64,000 nt of DNA, taken from the NCBI RefSeq assembly GCF_000685235.1, contig NZ_ARYH01000001.1, forward strand, positions 2,108,001-2,172,000. The letters are read 5' to 3'. This DNA comes from Hyphomonas adhaerens MHS-3 (GTDB taxonomy: Bacteria > Pseudomonadota > Alphaproteobacteria > Caulobacterales > Hyphomonadaceae). Every line of letters begins with the position of its first letter. Position 1 is the first letter of the stretch. The notes under the pieces were generated by a model, which worked only from the letters and a program-made list of their open reading frames with translations, had not been told where the DNA came from and ran no database searches. Of the stretch, positions 51,168 to 61,361 are shown in pieces. The position numbers were made by a program, and so were the translations under genes.

Positions 51168-54100
51168 ATGTCGTGTTTTTCCTCTGATCCGACCCCCGAT
51201 ACACGGCCTGCCTGGCCTTCTGTGGGCCGCCTGTTCCCAATGCTCCTGGCGTCCACGGCCCTGACCGTTCCTTGCGCCTATGCAGACGGACCTCTGCCCT
51301 CGGGCGCAACCGTTTCGGCCGGAAATGCTTCCATAGAAACTGCGGGATCCGCCCTTACGGTTCGTCAGGATACAGACCGGGCAATTGTCGACTGGAACAG
51401 CTTCTCGATCGACCGAGGCTTTTCGGTGGATTTCATCCAGCCGGATGCATCCTCAGCCATTCTCAACCGGGTCACAGGAAACACTACCTCTGTCATCGCC
51501 GGGACCCTTTCCGCAAACGGACAGGTCTATCTGGTCAATCCGAACGGGATCGCCATTACGGCTGACGGCGTCATCAATGTCGGAAGCGGCTTTGTCGGGT
51601 CGACGCTTGATATCACCAATGAAGACTTCCTGAATGGCCGCCTGACGTTCCGGGGAACAGGCGCGTCGGCGGGCATTTCCAATGCTGGCGTCGTGCAGGT
51701 CGGTCGGGAAGGATATGCCGCCCTGATCGGTGGATCGGTTCGGAACGATGGTCTGGTTGCCGTTCCACTCGGGCGGATCGGCCTCGCGGCGGGTGAGCAG
51801 GCGACGCTTGATTTTTCCGGGGATGGCTTCCTGCAGGTCGCCGTGGCGACGGAAGCGCCGTCAGGCGATGCCCTGATCGACCAACGCGGAACGCTCCGCG
51901 CCGCAGGCGGAATGATCGTCATGTCCGCCGCAATGGCCCGCGAAGCAGCCCGCCATACGATCAACCTGTCGGGCGTCGTCGAAGCGAACGCCGTTGACGG
52001 GCATGATGGCGCGATCATCATCCGGGGAGGCGAGGGCGGCGCGGTTACCGTGGCTGGCAAGCTCACTGCAACGTCTGCTTTCGGCGAAGGCGGTGCCATC
52101 GAGGTCACCGGTCGGGACATCCTGCTGAGCGGCGCGACACTCGACGCGTCCGGCGCGGCAGGCGGCGGTTCCGTCAGGATTGGCGGCGACTGGCAGGGAA
52201 CCGGCACACTGCAGCGCGCGGAGACCACGCAGATCGACGCGGGATCAACGATCCGTGCCGATGCCACAACCGATGGCGATGGTAGCGACGTGGTCGTCTG
52301 GTCCGACAGTCTGACGACTTTCGAAGGTCTGATCAGCGCGCGCGGCGCCGGCGCGGGCAACGGCGGCGATGCGGAAGTCTCCGGCAAGGCAAAACTCGCC
52401 TATGCCGGCTATACGGATCTGTCCGCAGAAAACGGCACATTCGGTACTCTTCTGCTCGATCCCTACAATCTGACAATTTCAGATCAGGCAAGCAGCAATA
52501 TTGCAGGCTTCACCGCAAGTGGCGAAGATAGTATCTTGAATGCCACGACCCTGACCGATGCTCTGGCCGGAGCCAATGTCACCGTCTCGACCAGCGGCGC
52601 CGGGTCGCAGGCTGGCGACATTCTGGTGGCGAGCAAAATCGCCTGGGACGCCAACACCACGCTGACCCTCGATGCGGCGAATGACATCGGCATATTCGCC
52701 GACATCATCGCGACGGGCGACAGCGCCGGCCTCGCATTGAACTATGGCGCTGGCCGAGATTACATCTTTGCCCAGGGCGCGACGGCGACCCTCTCCGGCA
52801 CCAACGCGACCCTCGCCATCGATGGCCAAGCCTATACGCTGCTCCATTCCGTGGCGGAGATTAACGCCATCGATACGACCGGACTCGACGACCATTATGC
52901 CCTGGCCGAACCGGTCGGTCCGAGCTCATACTGGAGTATCCTGTATCCGGGGGCCTTGGTCGGATCGTCCAGTACGCCCTTCACTGGCGTTTTCGCCGGG
53001 CTTGGGCACGAGATTTCCTGGCTAAGAATTTCTGCGTTTGGTTCTGGCAATTTGGGCCTGTTCGCCAGCAATGAGGGTGTCATCCGCGATCTCGGTTTCC
53101 GCAACGGCCGTGTCGAGGGCGGGAACAATGTCGGCCTTGTTGCGGGCGTTAATTCCGGAACCATCAAGAACGTGTGGGCGACCGGCCTGGTATTCAACCA
53201 AGTGTCTGGGGACAATAACACGGGGGGGCTCGTCGGATACAACACCGCCGCCGGCGTGATTGAGAGCGCTTATACAGATGGCACCATATCGGGTGATGAC
53301 AGCGTCGGCGGCGTGGTCGGGTTCAATGCCGGCTCGGTCAGCAATACCTATGCGACGGGCAAGGTGACAGGCCGCAACTATGTCGGCGGATTGATCGGAA
53401 ATCTTTCCGCTGGCACGGTCGACGATACTCATGGGGACGCGGATGTGTCGGGGGCGGCCTATGTTGGCGGTCTTGTCGGAATGGCCAGCACCGGTGTTGT
53501 TGTCAATGATGCCTATGTAACAGGCTCCGTGACCGGTTCGGGCGCCTATGTAGGTGGCGTGATCGGGTATAATCAGGGTACGTTCAACCGTGTGTATGCG
53601 AGCGGTAAGGTTGTTGGCGGGTCTGTTACAGGCGGCGTGATCGGGCAGAATACCAGTGGTGTTGTCTCATCATCCTTCTACGACCAGGACACTACCGGGC
53701 AGACGCTGGGGATTGGCCTGAACTCCGCCGGTTCTGTGACGTCCGTCGGGTTGACGACGGCAGAGGCGCGGGACGCCAGCAGTTACACCACCTTCGATTT
53801 CTCCAGCACCTGGTTTCAGGACGCTGACTTAACGTATCCACGCAGCGACATGCGCCCGATCCTGCGCTCGGAAGCCGGCCCCACCATCAACGGTGTCACC
53901 GCTGTTTCCAACCTGCACCAGCTTGCTCTGATCGGCGTCGACCTTTCGGGCTCTTACCTTATGACCAGGGATATCGATGCCGGCGCGACCGACGGCGCCG
54001 ATGCGGCGGGCATATGGAACACGACCGGCTGGGTTCCTCTGGGCAAGCACAATCCCACAGAATTCCAATTCTCCGGCTCCTTTAACGGAGGAGGCCACGT

Positions 54101-56375
54101 AATCTCCGACCTGAACATTAATCAGCCGGGGGCGAACGCGCGGGATATCGGCATGTTCGGTTTCGTTTCAGGCGAGATCAGTAATATCGGTATGGAGGGC
54201 GGCGCCATAGTGGGCAATTCTTCGGTTGGAGCCCTGGCCGGCAGGCTCGGCGGTACCGGCTCCATCTCCAATGCTTATGCGACCAGTTCGGTTACGGCCG
54301 GCACCTACACAGGGGGGCTGATCGGCTATGTCCATAGCGGCGCCTCCGTTTCCAATTCCCATGCGGGCGGAACCGTGACCGCAAGCGCGACGGTAGGTTC
54401 TCTGGATAGTACTGGCGGGCTGGTCGGATACAATGACGGGGGCATCCTTCAGGATGTCTACGCCACTGGGGATGTATTGGGGGGAAACTATTCCGGCGGT
54501 CTTGTCGGTCGCAACGTGGGGAACGGAACAGTCACCAATGCCTATGCAACCGGCGCCGTATCTGGCAACAGCTGGGTTGGCGGACTGATGGGCCGGAATG
54601 ACGTCGGTGAAATCACGAGGTCCTATGCGACCGGCGACGTAACTGCCGTGAACCTTAACTCTTATGCCGGGGGACTCGTAGGCCAGAACCTCAGTCGAGG
54701 GAAAATCCACGAATCCTATGCGACCGGCGCCGTGTCGGGCGACAACTATGTCGGCGGGCTGGTCGGGAATATGACAGGCTCCATCGCCAACGCTTATGCG
54801 ACCGGCGACGTTGCCGGGAGCGACAATGTCGGCGGGCTGGCCGGCTGGATTGAGACCGGCTCGATCACCAACGCCTACGCCACCGGCGCCGTCACGGCTA
54901 CAGGCTCCAGTGTCGGCGGGCTGGTCGGATACAATAATGGCGGCGGTGCGACGCTCACCGCGTCCTATTTCGATACCGAGACGACAGGACAGTCGGAAGG
55001 CGTCGGCACGGGGCTGAGCGACGGCGTTATCGGCCTCACGACGGCACAGTTCCAGAATACGGGTTATTTCTACGCCCTTGCTGATGCGGCGGGCTGGGAC
55101 TTTGAAACCGCCTGGGCGCCGCCGAGCGCCGGCTATTATCCTGAGCTTTATGCGCTGAGCCCGGTGGTCTGGTTGGGCGGCGTCTCCGCGAACTCTACCT
55201 ATGGCGACAGCACTGCGGCCATTGACGCCGTCACCGCTTCCTATGGCGGGCCAGCTTCCTATATCTTCGGTTCATCCGGCGATGACCTGTCAATCAACAT
55301 CGGTAGCCTTGGCGCAATTTCGGTCGATCCGACCCTGGATGCCGGGGGGCAGACAGTTGCGTTCCTGACCCCGGTCGTGACCACGACAAGTCGTGAAGGT
55401 GTTTCCTATCGCGTGGTCGGTTACGGGAATGCTGACCTGACCATCGATCCGCGGGCGATCACGGTGAGGGCCGACAATTTCGCCCGTATCTATGGTGACG
55501 CCAACCCGGTGCTGACCTACGCCCTGACGTCCGGCAACCTCGTCAATGGCGACACGCTGAACGGAGCGCTGGCAACCTCGGCCGATGGGACATCCGGTGT
55601 CGGAACCTATGCTATTACACGGGGCTCTCTGGCGAACAGCAACTACGCGATTACCTTCGTCGATGGCGACCTGACCATCGATCCGCGGGCGATTACGGTG
55701 AGGGCCGACAATTTCGCCCGTATCTATGGTGACGCCAACCCGGTGCTGACCTACGCCCTGACGTCCGGCAACCTCGTCAATGGCGACACGCTGGCCGGGG
55801 CACTGGCAACATCGGCCGATGGAACATCCGGTGTCGGAACCTATGCGATCACGCAGGGGGCTCTCGCAAACAGCAATTACGCGATCACCTTCGTCGATGG
55901 TCAACTGACCATCGATCCGCGGGCGATCACCGTGACGGCCGATAATCTCTTCCGGTTCATTGCCGGCCCCAATCCGGGGCTGACATATGCCATCACCACC
56001 GGAAACCTCGTCAACCGCGACACGCTGGATGGCACCCTTGCGACGGACGCCAATGTTGCTTCCGAAGCCGGTACCTATGACATCACGCAAGGCTCACTAT
56101 CTGCATCGTCCAATTACGAGATGACCTATGTCGGCGGTACACTGACTGTTCGGAAACCGGAGCGTATGGACAACGGCCTGAACGGCACGCTGGACCAGAA
56201 TACTCTCCTGCCGAACGGAACTACGCAGTTGCCGCCCGTGGTGCGCACAAGTCGCTCCGCCGACAGCGGAAGCGGCCTGCAGACTTACGAAGACCCACAA
56301 CTGGAAAACGCTGTTTGTATGGAGGACACCCCCTTCGCCGTCGTTTGTTCCAAATCTGCCGACAAGGACAACTAA
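51168..56375 (+). CDS. Two-partner secretion exoprotein (TpsA), FHA-type with GLUG and MBG repeats
   Basis: 1735 residues. The extended signal peptide ends near CAYADG at residue 41. The TPS domain follows (TDRAIVDWNSFSIDRG, VYLVNPNGIAITADGVINVG), the region a TpsB pore recognises. Residues about 620-1310 carry many GLUG-type repeats (GGLVGYN, with AYATG between), and about 1420-1670 three MBG-type beta repeats, two of them 78 codons long and nearly identical in DNA. The C-terminus has a Cys pair CMEDTPFAVVC. The product should be a surface adhesin or biofilm filament. The partner pore gene follows after one base. Confidence 0.88.
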   Translation: MSCFSSDPTPDTRPAWPSVGRLFPMLLASTALTVPCAYADGPLPSGATVSAGNASIETAGSALTVRQDTDRAIVDWNSFSIDRGFSVDFIQPDASSAILNRVTGNTTSVIAGTLSANGQVYLVNPNGIAITADGVINVGSGFVGSTLDITNEDFLNGRLTFRGTGASAGISNAGVVQVGREGYAALIGGSVRNDGLVAVPLGRIGLAAGEQATLDFSGDGFLQVAVATEAPSGDALIDQRGTLRAAGGMIVMSAAMAREAARHTINLSGVVEANAVDGHDGAIIIRGGEGGAVTVAGKLTATSAFGEGGAIEVTGRDILLSGATLDASGAAGGGSVRIGGDWQGTGTLQRAETTQIDAGSTIRADATTDGDGSDVVVWSDSLTTFEGLISARGAGAGNGGDAEVSGKAKLAYAGYTDLSAENGTFGTLLLDPYNLTISDQASSNIAGFTASGEDSILNATTLTDALAGANVTVSTSGAGSQAGDILVASKIAWDANTTLTLDAANDIGIFADIIATGDSAGLALNYGAGRDYIFAQGATATLSGTNATLAIDGQAYTLLHSVAEINAIDTTGLDDHYALAEPVGPSSYWSILYPGALVGSSSTPFTGVFAGLGHEISWLRISAFGSGNLGLFASNEGVIRDLGFRNGRVEGGNNVGLVAGVNSGTIKNVWATGLVFNQVSGDNNTGGLVGYNTAAGVIESAYTDGTISGDDSVGGVVGFNAGSVSNTYATGKVTGRNYVGGLIGNLSAGTVDDTHGDADVSGAAYVGGLVGMASTGVVVNDAYVTGSVTGSGAYVGGVIGYNQGTFNRVYASGKVVGGSVTGGVIGQNTSGVVSSSFYDQDTTGQTLGIGLNSAGSVTSVGLTTAEARDASSYTTFDFSSTWFQDADLTYPRSDMRPILRSEAGPTINGVTAVSNLHQLALIGVDLSGSYLMTRDIDAGATDGADAAGIWNTTGWVPLGKHNPTEFQFSGSFNGGGHVISDLNINQPGANARDIGMFGFVSGEISNIGMEGGAIVGNSSVGALAGRLGGTGSISNAYATSSVTAGTYTGGLIGYVHSGASVSNSHAGGTVTASATVGSLDSTGGLVGYNDGGILQDVYATGDVLGGNYSGGLVGRNVGNGTVTNAYATGAVSGNSWVGGLMGRNDVGEITRSYATGDVTAVNLNSYAGGLVGQNLSRGKIHESYATGAVSGDNYVGGLVGNMTGSIANAYATGDVAGSDNVGGLAGWIETGSITNAYATGAVTATGSSVGGLVGYNNGGGATLTASYFDTETTGQSEGVGTGLSDGVIGLTTAQFQNTGYFYALADAAGWDFETAWAPPSAGYYPELYALSPVVWLGGVSANSTYGDSTAAIDAVTASYGGPASYIFGSSGDDLSINIGSLGAISVDPTLDAGGQTVAFLTPVVTTTSREGVSYRVVGYGNADLTIDPRAITVRADNFARIYGDANPVLTYALTSGNLVNGDTLNGALATSADGTSGVGTYAITRGSLANSNYAITFVDGDLTIDPRAITVRADNFARIYGDANPVLTYALTSGNLVNGDTLAGALATSADGTSGVGTYAITQGALANSNYAITFVDGQLTIDPRAITVTADNLFRFIAGPNPGLTYAITTGNLVNRDTLDGTLATDANVASEAGTYDITQGSLSASSNYEMTYVGGTLTVRKPERMDNGLNGTLDQNTLLPNGTTQLPPVVRTSRSADSGSGLQTYEDPQLENAVCMEDTPFAVVCSKSADKDN
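55437..55910 (+). repeat. Tandem 234-bp coding repeats (MBG domains of TpsA)
   Basis: The phrase CTGACCATCGATCCGCGGGC starts at 55437, 55671 and 55905, exactly 234 bases (78 codons) apart. The first two units are almost identical in DNA; the third has diverged. Near identity of neighbouring units favours length change by slippage or recombination. Confidence 0.85.
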
Positions 56376-56376
56376 G

Positions 56377-58122
56377 ATGACGGATCTCGCAAAAAAAATC
56401 TTCTACTCGACGACAGCCTTTGCGCTTATGGCCATCATGCCGGATATCCTCAGCGTCTCGTCCGCATCGGCGCAAACGGCAAGCCAGGTTACCCGGGACA
56501 GCTATGCGCCACCTGTCATCAGCAAGGCAGAAGGCGGCGGTCTGTCGCTGACCGCTCCGTCGGGGCTCGATGCGCCCGAGGGGGCTGAGGACCTGGAGGT
56601 GAGACCTTCAGGACTTCTTGTCGAAGGCGCATTGCCGGATATGGTCGACGCGACCGAGGCCGTGGACGCCCAGATCAGGGACAAGCTGGTCACCGGCGCC
56701 GACCTTTTCGCGGCGGCGCGCCAGCTTGAGGCGGCCTATGCCAATGCTGGTTACATCCTTGCGCGCGTAAGCCTGCCGCCGCAGACGATCAAGGATGGCA
56801 TGCCGCTGAAATTGGTCGTCACCGACGGCTATGTCGAAAGTATCGATACGTCGGCTCTTCCGGAAGGTGTTCGCGGCCGTGTCGAGGCGATGCTCAGTGT
56901 TCTGGTCGGCGAGCGGGGGATAAACCTGTCGCGATTAGAGCGCCGGCTGCTGCTTGCCGGTGACACACCTGGCGTCGTGCTCAGGTCCACACTCAGGGCA
57001 GGGCAGGCTCCCGGTTCGACCATTATCGTCGTCGAGGGGCGCTATGATCCCGCTGCGTTTACAGCGGCTTACCAGAACAGCATGGCGGCCGGGCTGGGGT
57101 CGTCGGCCCTGACATTCGGAGCCGATGCCAACAACCTGCTCGGGCTCGGCGAGGTCGGCTATCTGCGGCTGGTCGGTCACACGGACGGTTTCTTTACCGA
57201 TGATCCGCGCAATCGACAGGTCGTGCTGGGCGCAACCATTCCGCTCGGCCGGACCGGTGCCTGGTTCAACATCGAAGGGATCGATAGCGAAACCCATCCA
57301 ACGTCTGACGTGAATTTCTCGCTGTCCGGCCACTATCAGCGGGCTGCCGTCCAGCTCGGCTATCACTGGCTGCGCAGCCGCAACTCGAACCTTTCGACAC
57401 TGCTTTCCTTCGATCTCGCAGACGAAAAGCAGACGCTCGCTTTTGCCGGCATACAGACAGCCTTCTCGGAGGACAATTTGCGGGTCGTCCGTCTGGGCGG
57501 GGTGGGTGATCTCTACGACCCCTGGGGCGGGCAACTGGCTGGCAGCCTTACCGCTTCGTTCGGTGTCGATGCCCTGGGTGCGCGTCAGGCAACGGCTGCC
57601 AAGCCGATGTCGCGCGCCGGGGCCCAGCCGGACTTCGAAAAGGCTGAGGCGAGCCTGCGATACGTCAACACGCTGGCCGACAACCGGCTGCAATTCCTGT
57701 TCTCGACCCGTGGTCAGCTGTCCTTCGGGGAGCCGCTGCCGGCATCCGAACAGCTCAGTCTCGGCGGCCTGGACCAGCTTTCGTCCTTCAATCTCGGTGA
57801 AATCCAGGCCGATACGGGCGTTGTTTCGCGGGCCGAGCTTTCGGCCCCGAATATCTTTAGCCCGTTCGGTCGCGATGCCTCGATTGGCGGAGTGGTCTCG
57901 CCTTACGTCTTCGGTGCTGCCGGGGTTGCGAAGTTTGAGCAACCGACCGCCGTGGAAAGAGAGACGACGGAAGCTGCTTCCTTTGGCGCAGGGTTTCGCC
58001 TCGGTCTGTCCCGGCGGGCCAGCCGGGACTCCGCGACCCTGTCACTCGAATACGCGCGCGATGCAGGAAACGACTACAATCTCGGGGACAGTGTTCGCGT
58101 GCAGCTGATGACCCGTTTCTAG
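56377..58122 (+). CDS. Two-partner secretion outer-membrane pore (TpsB, ShlB/FhaC family)
   Basis: 581 residues. The signal peptide ends near SASAQ at residue 32. POTRA-type domains (RPSGLLVEGALPDM, YANAGYILARVSLPPQTI, then VESIDTSALPEGVRGRVEAML) recognise the TPS domain, followed by a 16-strand barrel ending YNLGDSVRVQLMTRF. The conserved L6-type loop is represented by LSLGGLDQLSSF (in the place of VRGY/RGF). It is one base after the TpsA stop and translationally coupled to it. It should export the adhesin across the outer membrane. Confidence 0.87.
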   Translation: MTDLAKKIFYSTTAFALMAIMPDILSVSSASAQTASQVTRDSYAPPVISKAEGGGLSLTAPSGLDAPEGAEDLEVRPSGLLVEGALPDMVDATEAVDAQIRDKLVTGADLFAAARQLEAAYANAGYILARVSLPPQTIKDGMPLKLVVTDGYVESIDTSALPEGVRGRVEAMLSVLVGERGINLSRLERRLLLAGDTPGVVLRSTLRAGQAPGSTIIVVEGRYDPAAFTAAYQNSMAAGLGSSALTFGADANNLLGLGEVGYLRLVGHTDGFFTDDPRNRQVVLGATIPLGRTGAWFNIEGIDSETHPTSDVNFSLSGHYQRAAVQLGYHWLRSRNSNLSTLLSFDLADEKQTLAFAGIQTAFSEDNLRVVRLGGVGDLYDPWGGQLAGSLTASFGVDALGARQATAAKPMSRAGAQPDFEKAEASLRYVNTLADNRLQFLFSTRGQLSFGEPLPASEQLSLGGLDQLSSFNLGEIQADTGVVSRAELSAPNIFSPFGRDASIGGVVSPYVFGAAGVAKFEQPTAVERETTEAASFGAGFRLGLSRRASRDSATLSLEYARDAGNDYNLGDSVRVQLMTRF

Positions 58123-58136
58123 GAAACATTCAGGAC

Positions 58137-58936
58137 GGGATTGTCAGAGCAACTTGGCTTGAGGCGCGACACCTTGGCGGCGAGCCTTAGGAAATGACAA
58201 AATCGCCATTCCGCGACTTCAAGACGCCGCCCGAGATCATCCAGCTTGTATGTTTGATCTCCGATGTCGTTGCGGAATGTCGAAGACCTGCTTCACGAGC
58301 GCGGCATCGACATTTGCCATGAGACGGTTCGGCATTGGGGCGATCGGTTCGGTATTTATTTCGCGCATAAGATCCGCAGACACCGATCTGAAAGAATGAG
58401 ACAACCGCCGCAATGGCGGTGGCACCTGGGCGAGGTGTTCGTAAAGATCCGTGGGAAGACTCACTACCTGTGGTGAGCGGTCGATCACGAAGGTGAGGTT
58501 GTGGAGTCCTTCGTCACGAAGTCTCGGGACAAGGCTTCCGCATTGAAACTCCTAAGGAAAGCAATGAAGGGGTATGGTAATCCGGATGTCGCGCTGACGG
58601 ATATGCTTCGGTCTTATGGCGCTGCTGTACGCGAGATCGGAAATGCTCGCCGCCGGGAAATGGGGCAATACCGGAACAATCACCCCGAAAATTCACACCA
58701 ACCGTTCCGTCGAGAGCGGGCGATGTCTCGCTTCCGGCGTATGCGAAGTTTGCAAAAGTTCGCTCCAATATATTCGTCTGTATACAACCACTTCAATCAT
58801 TAATAAAACATCGAGAGCAAGGCTAGATTCAAGTCGCTACGTGATGCCGCTCTTCTCGAATGGCGCGAGCTGATCGCTGCCTAAGACCTGCTCGTCTGCG
58901 AAAATCGGAGACTGGTTCGCATTCATCTGACGGCAC
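58137..58936 (+). mobile_element. IS6-family element, copy G (both ends, dead transposase)
   Basis: The left end GGGATTGTCAGAGC at 58137, right end TCTGACGGCACC at 58925-58936; 800 bp. The transposase is broken into frames 58264-58476 and 58501-58803. The first Asp is lost (WHLGEVF), a TGA follows LW, and the second Asp region reads ALTDMLRSYG. No function remains in the protein. Confidence 0.78.
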
Positions 58937-59031
58937 CCTCAACAAGAACGAATACTCACAGTTTGAACCGCGCCGATTTTGCATGCTTTGAGCCGTTAGA
59001 TAGCGCCATATTCAGCACCTTTTGATAAAGG

Positions 59032-59946
59032 TCAGCACCTCGTTGCCGCTGTCCAGAATGTCTCAGCGAGCGGCCGAAGCGAATCTGACCGACGCCGGAT
59101 GACGAAATGAGTCTTGATCCCCCCCTCTTCAAATGGAAGGGTCCGGGAATTCTGCCCGCAGGTCTCCGTATCTTCCGTGAACCAACCGAGGCAGATGGCC
59201 GGCACCTGAAGCCGGCGTGCGAGCCGGAGCGTCGAAACCGCATTGGATTCCGGCAGTTTGAACTGCGTGGCGCCATGCGCATTGAGGAAACGGGCGACCC
59301 CCTCCGAGAGGGCCACCCCGTGAACACGGCTGATGGACGCGACCGAGCGGCCTTCCAGGTCGGCGGCCTCGATCACCGTCTTGCCGTACAGGTCACTCGA
59401 CTCCGGTACGGATAACTGAAGCTCACGGCTCTCGATGACATGTCCGCGCAGATCGGTCTCGGCTGCGGGGCTGATCGCGGAATCAAACCAGTGTTCTTCA
59501 GGCTCCAGCACGAGCGCAAGATCGATATCTTCAAACGCAAGCGCCCTGTAGAGCCGGTCATGGCTCATTCCGATGATTTCGATGCCGTCTGCCCCATGGT
59601 TGGCAATGAAATCATCTGTCAGCCCGGTCCGCGCCGGGATGTTCGAGGAATAATAGGGAACACCGATCCTCACCGCATTCTTCCGGATATCCCGGATCTT
59701 CTGATGCATCCATTCGGTCTCGAGAACCATACGCCGCGCATGCGCAAGAAACGAGCGTCCGCCCGGCGACAGTTCCACATGGCGTTTGCTCCGCTTGAGC
59801 AGGTCGAAGCCCAACCGGCGCTCAAGCTCCTTGATCTTCGCCGACAAGGCCGGCTGCGACATGTTCAGCTCTTCGGCTGCCCGCGTGAAAGATTGCGCGT
59901 CCGCAACCGCCAGAAACGCCCTCAATGGTGTGGCATGCAGGTCCAA
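59032..59946 (-). CDS. LysR-family transcriptional regulator
   Basis: 304 residues. The winged HTH is residues 1-60 (AFLAVADAQSFTRAAEELNMSQPALSAKIKELERRLG), then a linker helix and a two-lobed effector domain. It is divergent from the acyl-CoA dehydrogenase at 60079; the 132-base spacer should carry both promoters. LysR proteins usually activate the divergent operon on binding a pathway metabolite, here probably a hydroxyacyl or ketoacyl compound. Confidence 0.9.
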   Translation of the reverse strand: MDLHATPLRAFLAVADAQSFTRAAEELNMSQPALSAKIKELERRLGFDLLKRSKRHVELSPGGRSFLAHARRMVLETEWMHQKIRDIRKNAVRIGVPYYSSNIPARTGLTDDFIANHGADGIEIIGMSHDRLYRALAFEDIDLALVLEPEEHWFDSAISPAAETDLRGHVIESRELQLSVPESSDLYGKTVIEAADLEGRSVASISRVHGVALSEGVARFLNAHGATQFKLPESNAVSTLRLARRLQVPAICLGWFTEDTETCGQNSRTLPFEEGGIKTHFVIRRRSDSLRPLAETFWTAATRC

Positions 59947-60078
59947 CGGTTCTTCCTTCCAATCGGCGATTTCTTATAACCTACTCCTATTAATCGGCAA
60001 AAAAAATCAAATTCGACGCTCGTCCCCACGGTTGATAGCAAAGGCCCGAACTTATCGTTTCGAAGCGGGGAAACACCT

Positions 60079-61347
60079 ATGTGGTCATTTCAGACGGAGC
60101 CGGAGTTCCAGGCCGAGCTTGATTGGATTTCCGAATTTGTGCGGGAAGAAGTCGAACCCCTGGATGACGTGCTGGGCAGTCAGTGGAATATTCGGGATCC
60201 GCTGTTTGAAAAGCTGGTTCGACCGCTCCAGGAAGAGGTCAAGAAACGTAAATTGTGGGCATGCCACCTGGGCCCGGAACTTGGGGGCCCGGGCTATGGC
60301 CAGCTGAAGCTGGCCCTCATGAACGAGCAGTTCGGCCGCTCGCGCTTCGGCCCGATCGTCTTCGGTGCACAGGCGCCCGACACCGGGAACTCTGAAATTC
60401 TCGCCCATTACGGAACGGACGAACAAAAAGAGCGGTATCTGAAGCCGCTGCTCAACAATGAGATCGTTTCCTGTTTCTCGTTGACGGAGCCTCAGGGGGG
60501 CGCTGACCCGACCATGGTGAAGACCATGGCAGTCCAGGATGGGGATGACTGGGTCATCAGTGGCGAGAAATGGTTTGCCTCCAATGCGCGCTTTGCGGCG
60601 TTCTACATCATTGCGGCTGTGACAGAGCCGGAGGCCAACAATCCTCATCGCCGTATGTCGATGTTCATCGTGCCGGCTGACTCGCCGGGGATCGAGATTG
60701 TCCGCGACTATACCTTCCATGGCGAGCCGGAAGGCACGCACGGCCACGTGAAGTGGAACAATGTGCGTGTACCGAAAGAAAACATGCTGGGAGGCCGGGG
60801 AGATGCTTTTGTCGTTGCCCAGGTAAGGCTGGGTGGGGGGCGCATGCACCACGCCATGCGGACCATCGCCGAGGCAACGAAGTGCTATGACATGATGTGC
60901 GAACGCGTCAAATCACGGGAAACAAAGGGCGAGCCGCTTTGGCAGAAGCAGATGGTTCAGGAAAAGATTGCCGACAGCTGGATTGAGCTTCGGCAGTTCC
61001 GCCTGCTTGTGCTGGAAACCGCCTGGCTCGCCGACCAGGGACATGACTGGAAAGCCATCCGCGCGAATGTCTCTGCGGTGAAAGCCATCATGCCGAAAAT
61101 CCTGCATGACATCTCTTCAAGAGCCCTTCATCTGCACGGAGCCCTCGGACTGTCGACACAGATGCCGTTTACGGCCGCGCTGGTGAACAGTCATCATGTC
61201 GGTCTCGCGGACGGACCGACGGAGGTGCACAAATTGGTCCTGGCACGCGAGGCCCTGAAAGAGGTCGAGCCGGCAGATTCCGATTTCCCCGAATATATTG
61301 CCTACAAACGCGAAGCCCGCGCCAGGGCAAAATTCGGCATCAACTGA
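60079..61347 (+). CDS. Acyl-CoA dehydrogenase, ACAD10/11-like
   Basis: 422 residues. FAD and substrate sites are CFSLTEPQGGADP, WVISGEKWFASNA, and HLHGALGLSTQMPF. Where the catalytic Glu of classical enzymes lies in YEGT, this protein has LADGPTEVHKLV, the form found in ACAD10/11-type and LvaC-type enzymes. GGGGAAAC precedes the ATG. An APH-like kinase is encoded two genes downstream, the pairing known from 4-hydroxyacyl-CoA degradation through phosphorylated intermediates, so a role in converting 4-hydroxy to 3-hydroxy acyl-CoA is plausible. Confidence 0.87.
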   Translation: MWSFQTEPEFQAELDWISEFVREEVEPLDDVLGSQWNIRDPLFEKLVRPLQEEVKKRKLWACHLGPELGGPGYGQLKLALMNEQFGRSRFGPIVFGAQAPDTGNSEILAHYGTDEQKERYLKPLLNNEIVSCFSLTEPQGGADPTMVKTMAVQDGDDWVISGEKWFASNARFAAFYIIAAVTEPEANNPHRRMSMFIVPADSPGIEIVRDYTFHGEPEGTHGHVKWNNVRVPKENMLGGRGDAFVVAQVRLGGGRMHHAMRTIAEATKCYDMMCERVKSRETKGEPLWQKQMVQEKIADSWIELRQFRLLVLETAWLADQGHDWKAIRANVSAVKAIMPKILHDISSRALHLHGALGLSTQMPFTAALVNSHHVGLADGPTEVHKLVLAREALKEVEPADSDFPEYIAYKREARARAKFGIN

Positions 61348-61361
61348 TCAGGGGGCACGAA

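Noticed and set aside
55437-55910. CRISPR-like array
   Set aside because: The repeats are 234 bp, in frame inside a large gene and without variable spacers; they encode protein domains.
56935-57942. 335-residue antisense frame inside TpsB
   Set aside because: It lies wholly opposite a well-supported pore gene, lacks a ribosome site and domain similarity, and reflects codon bias of GC-rich DNA.
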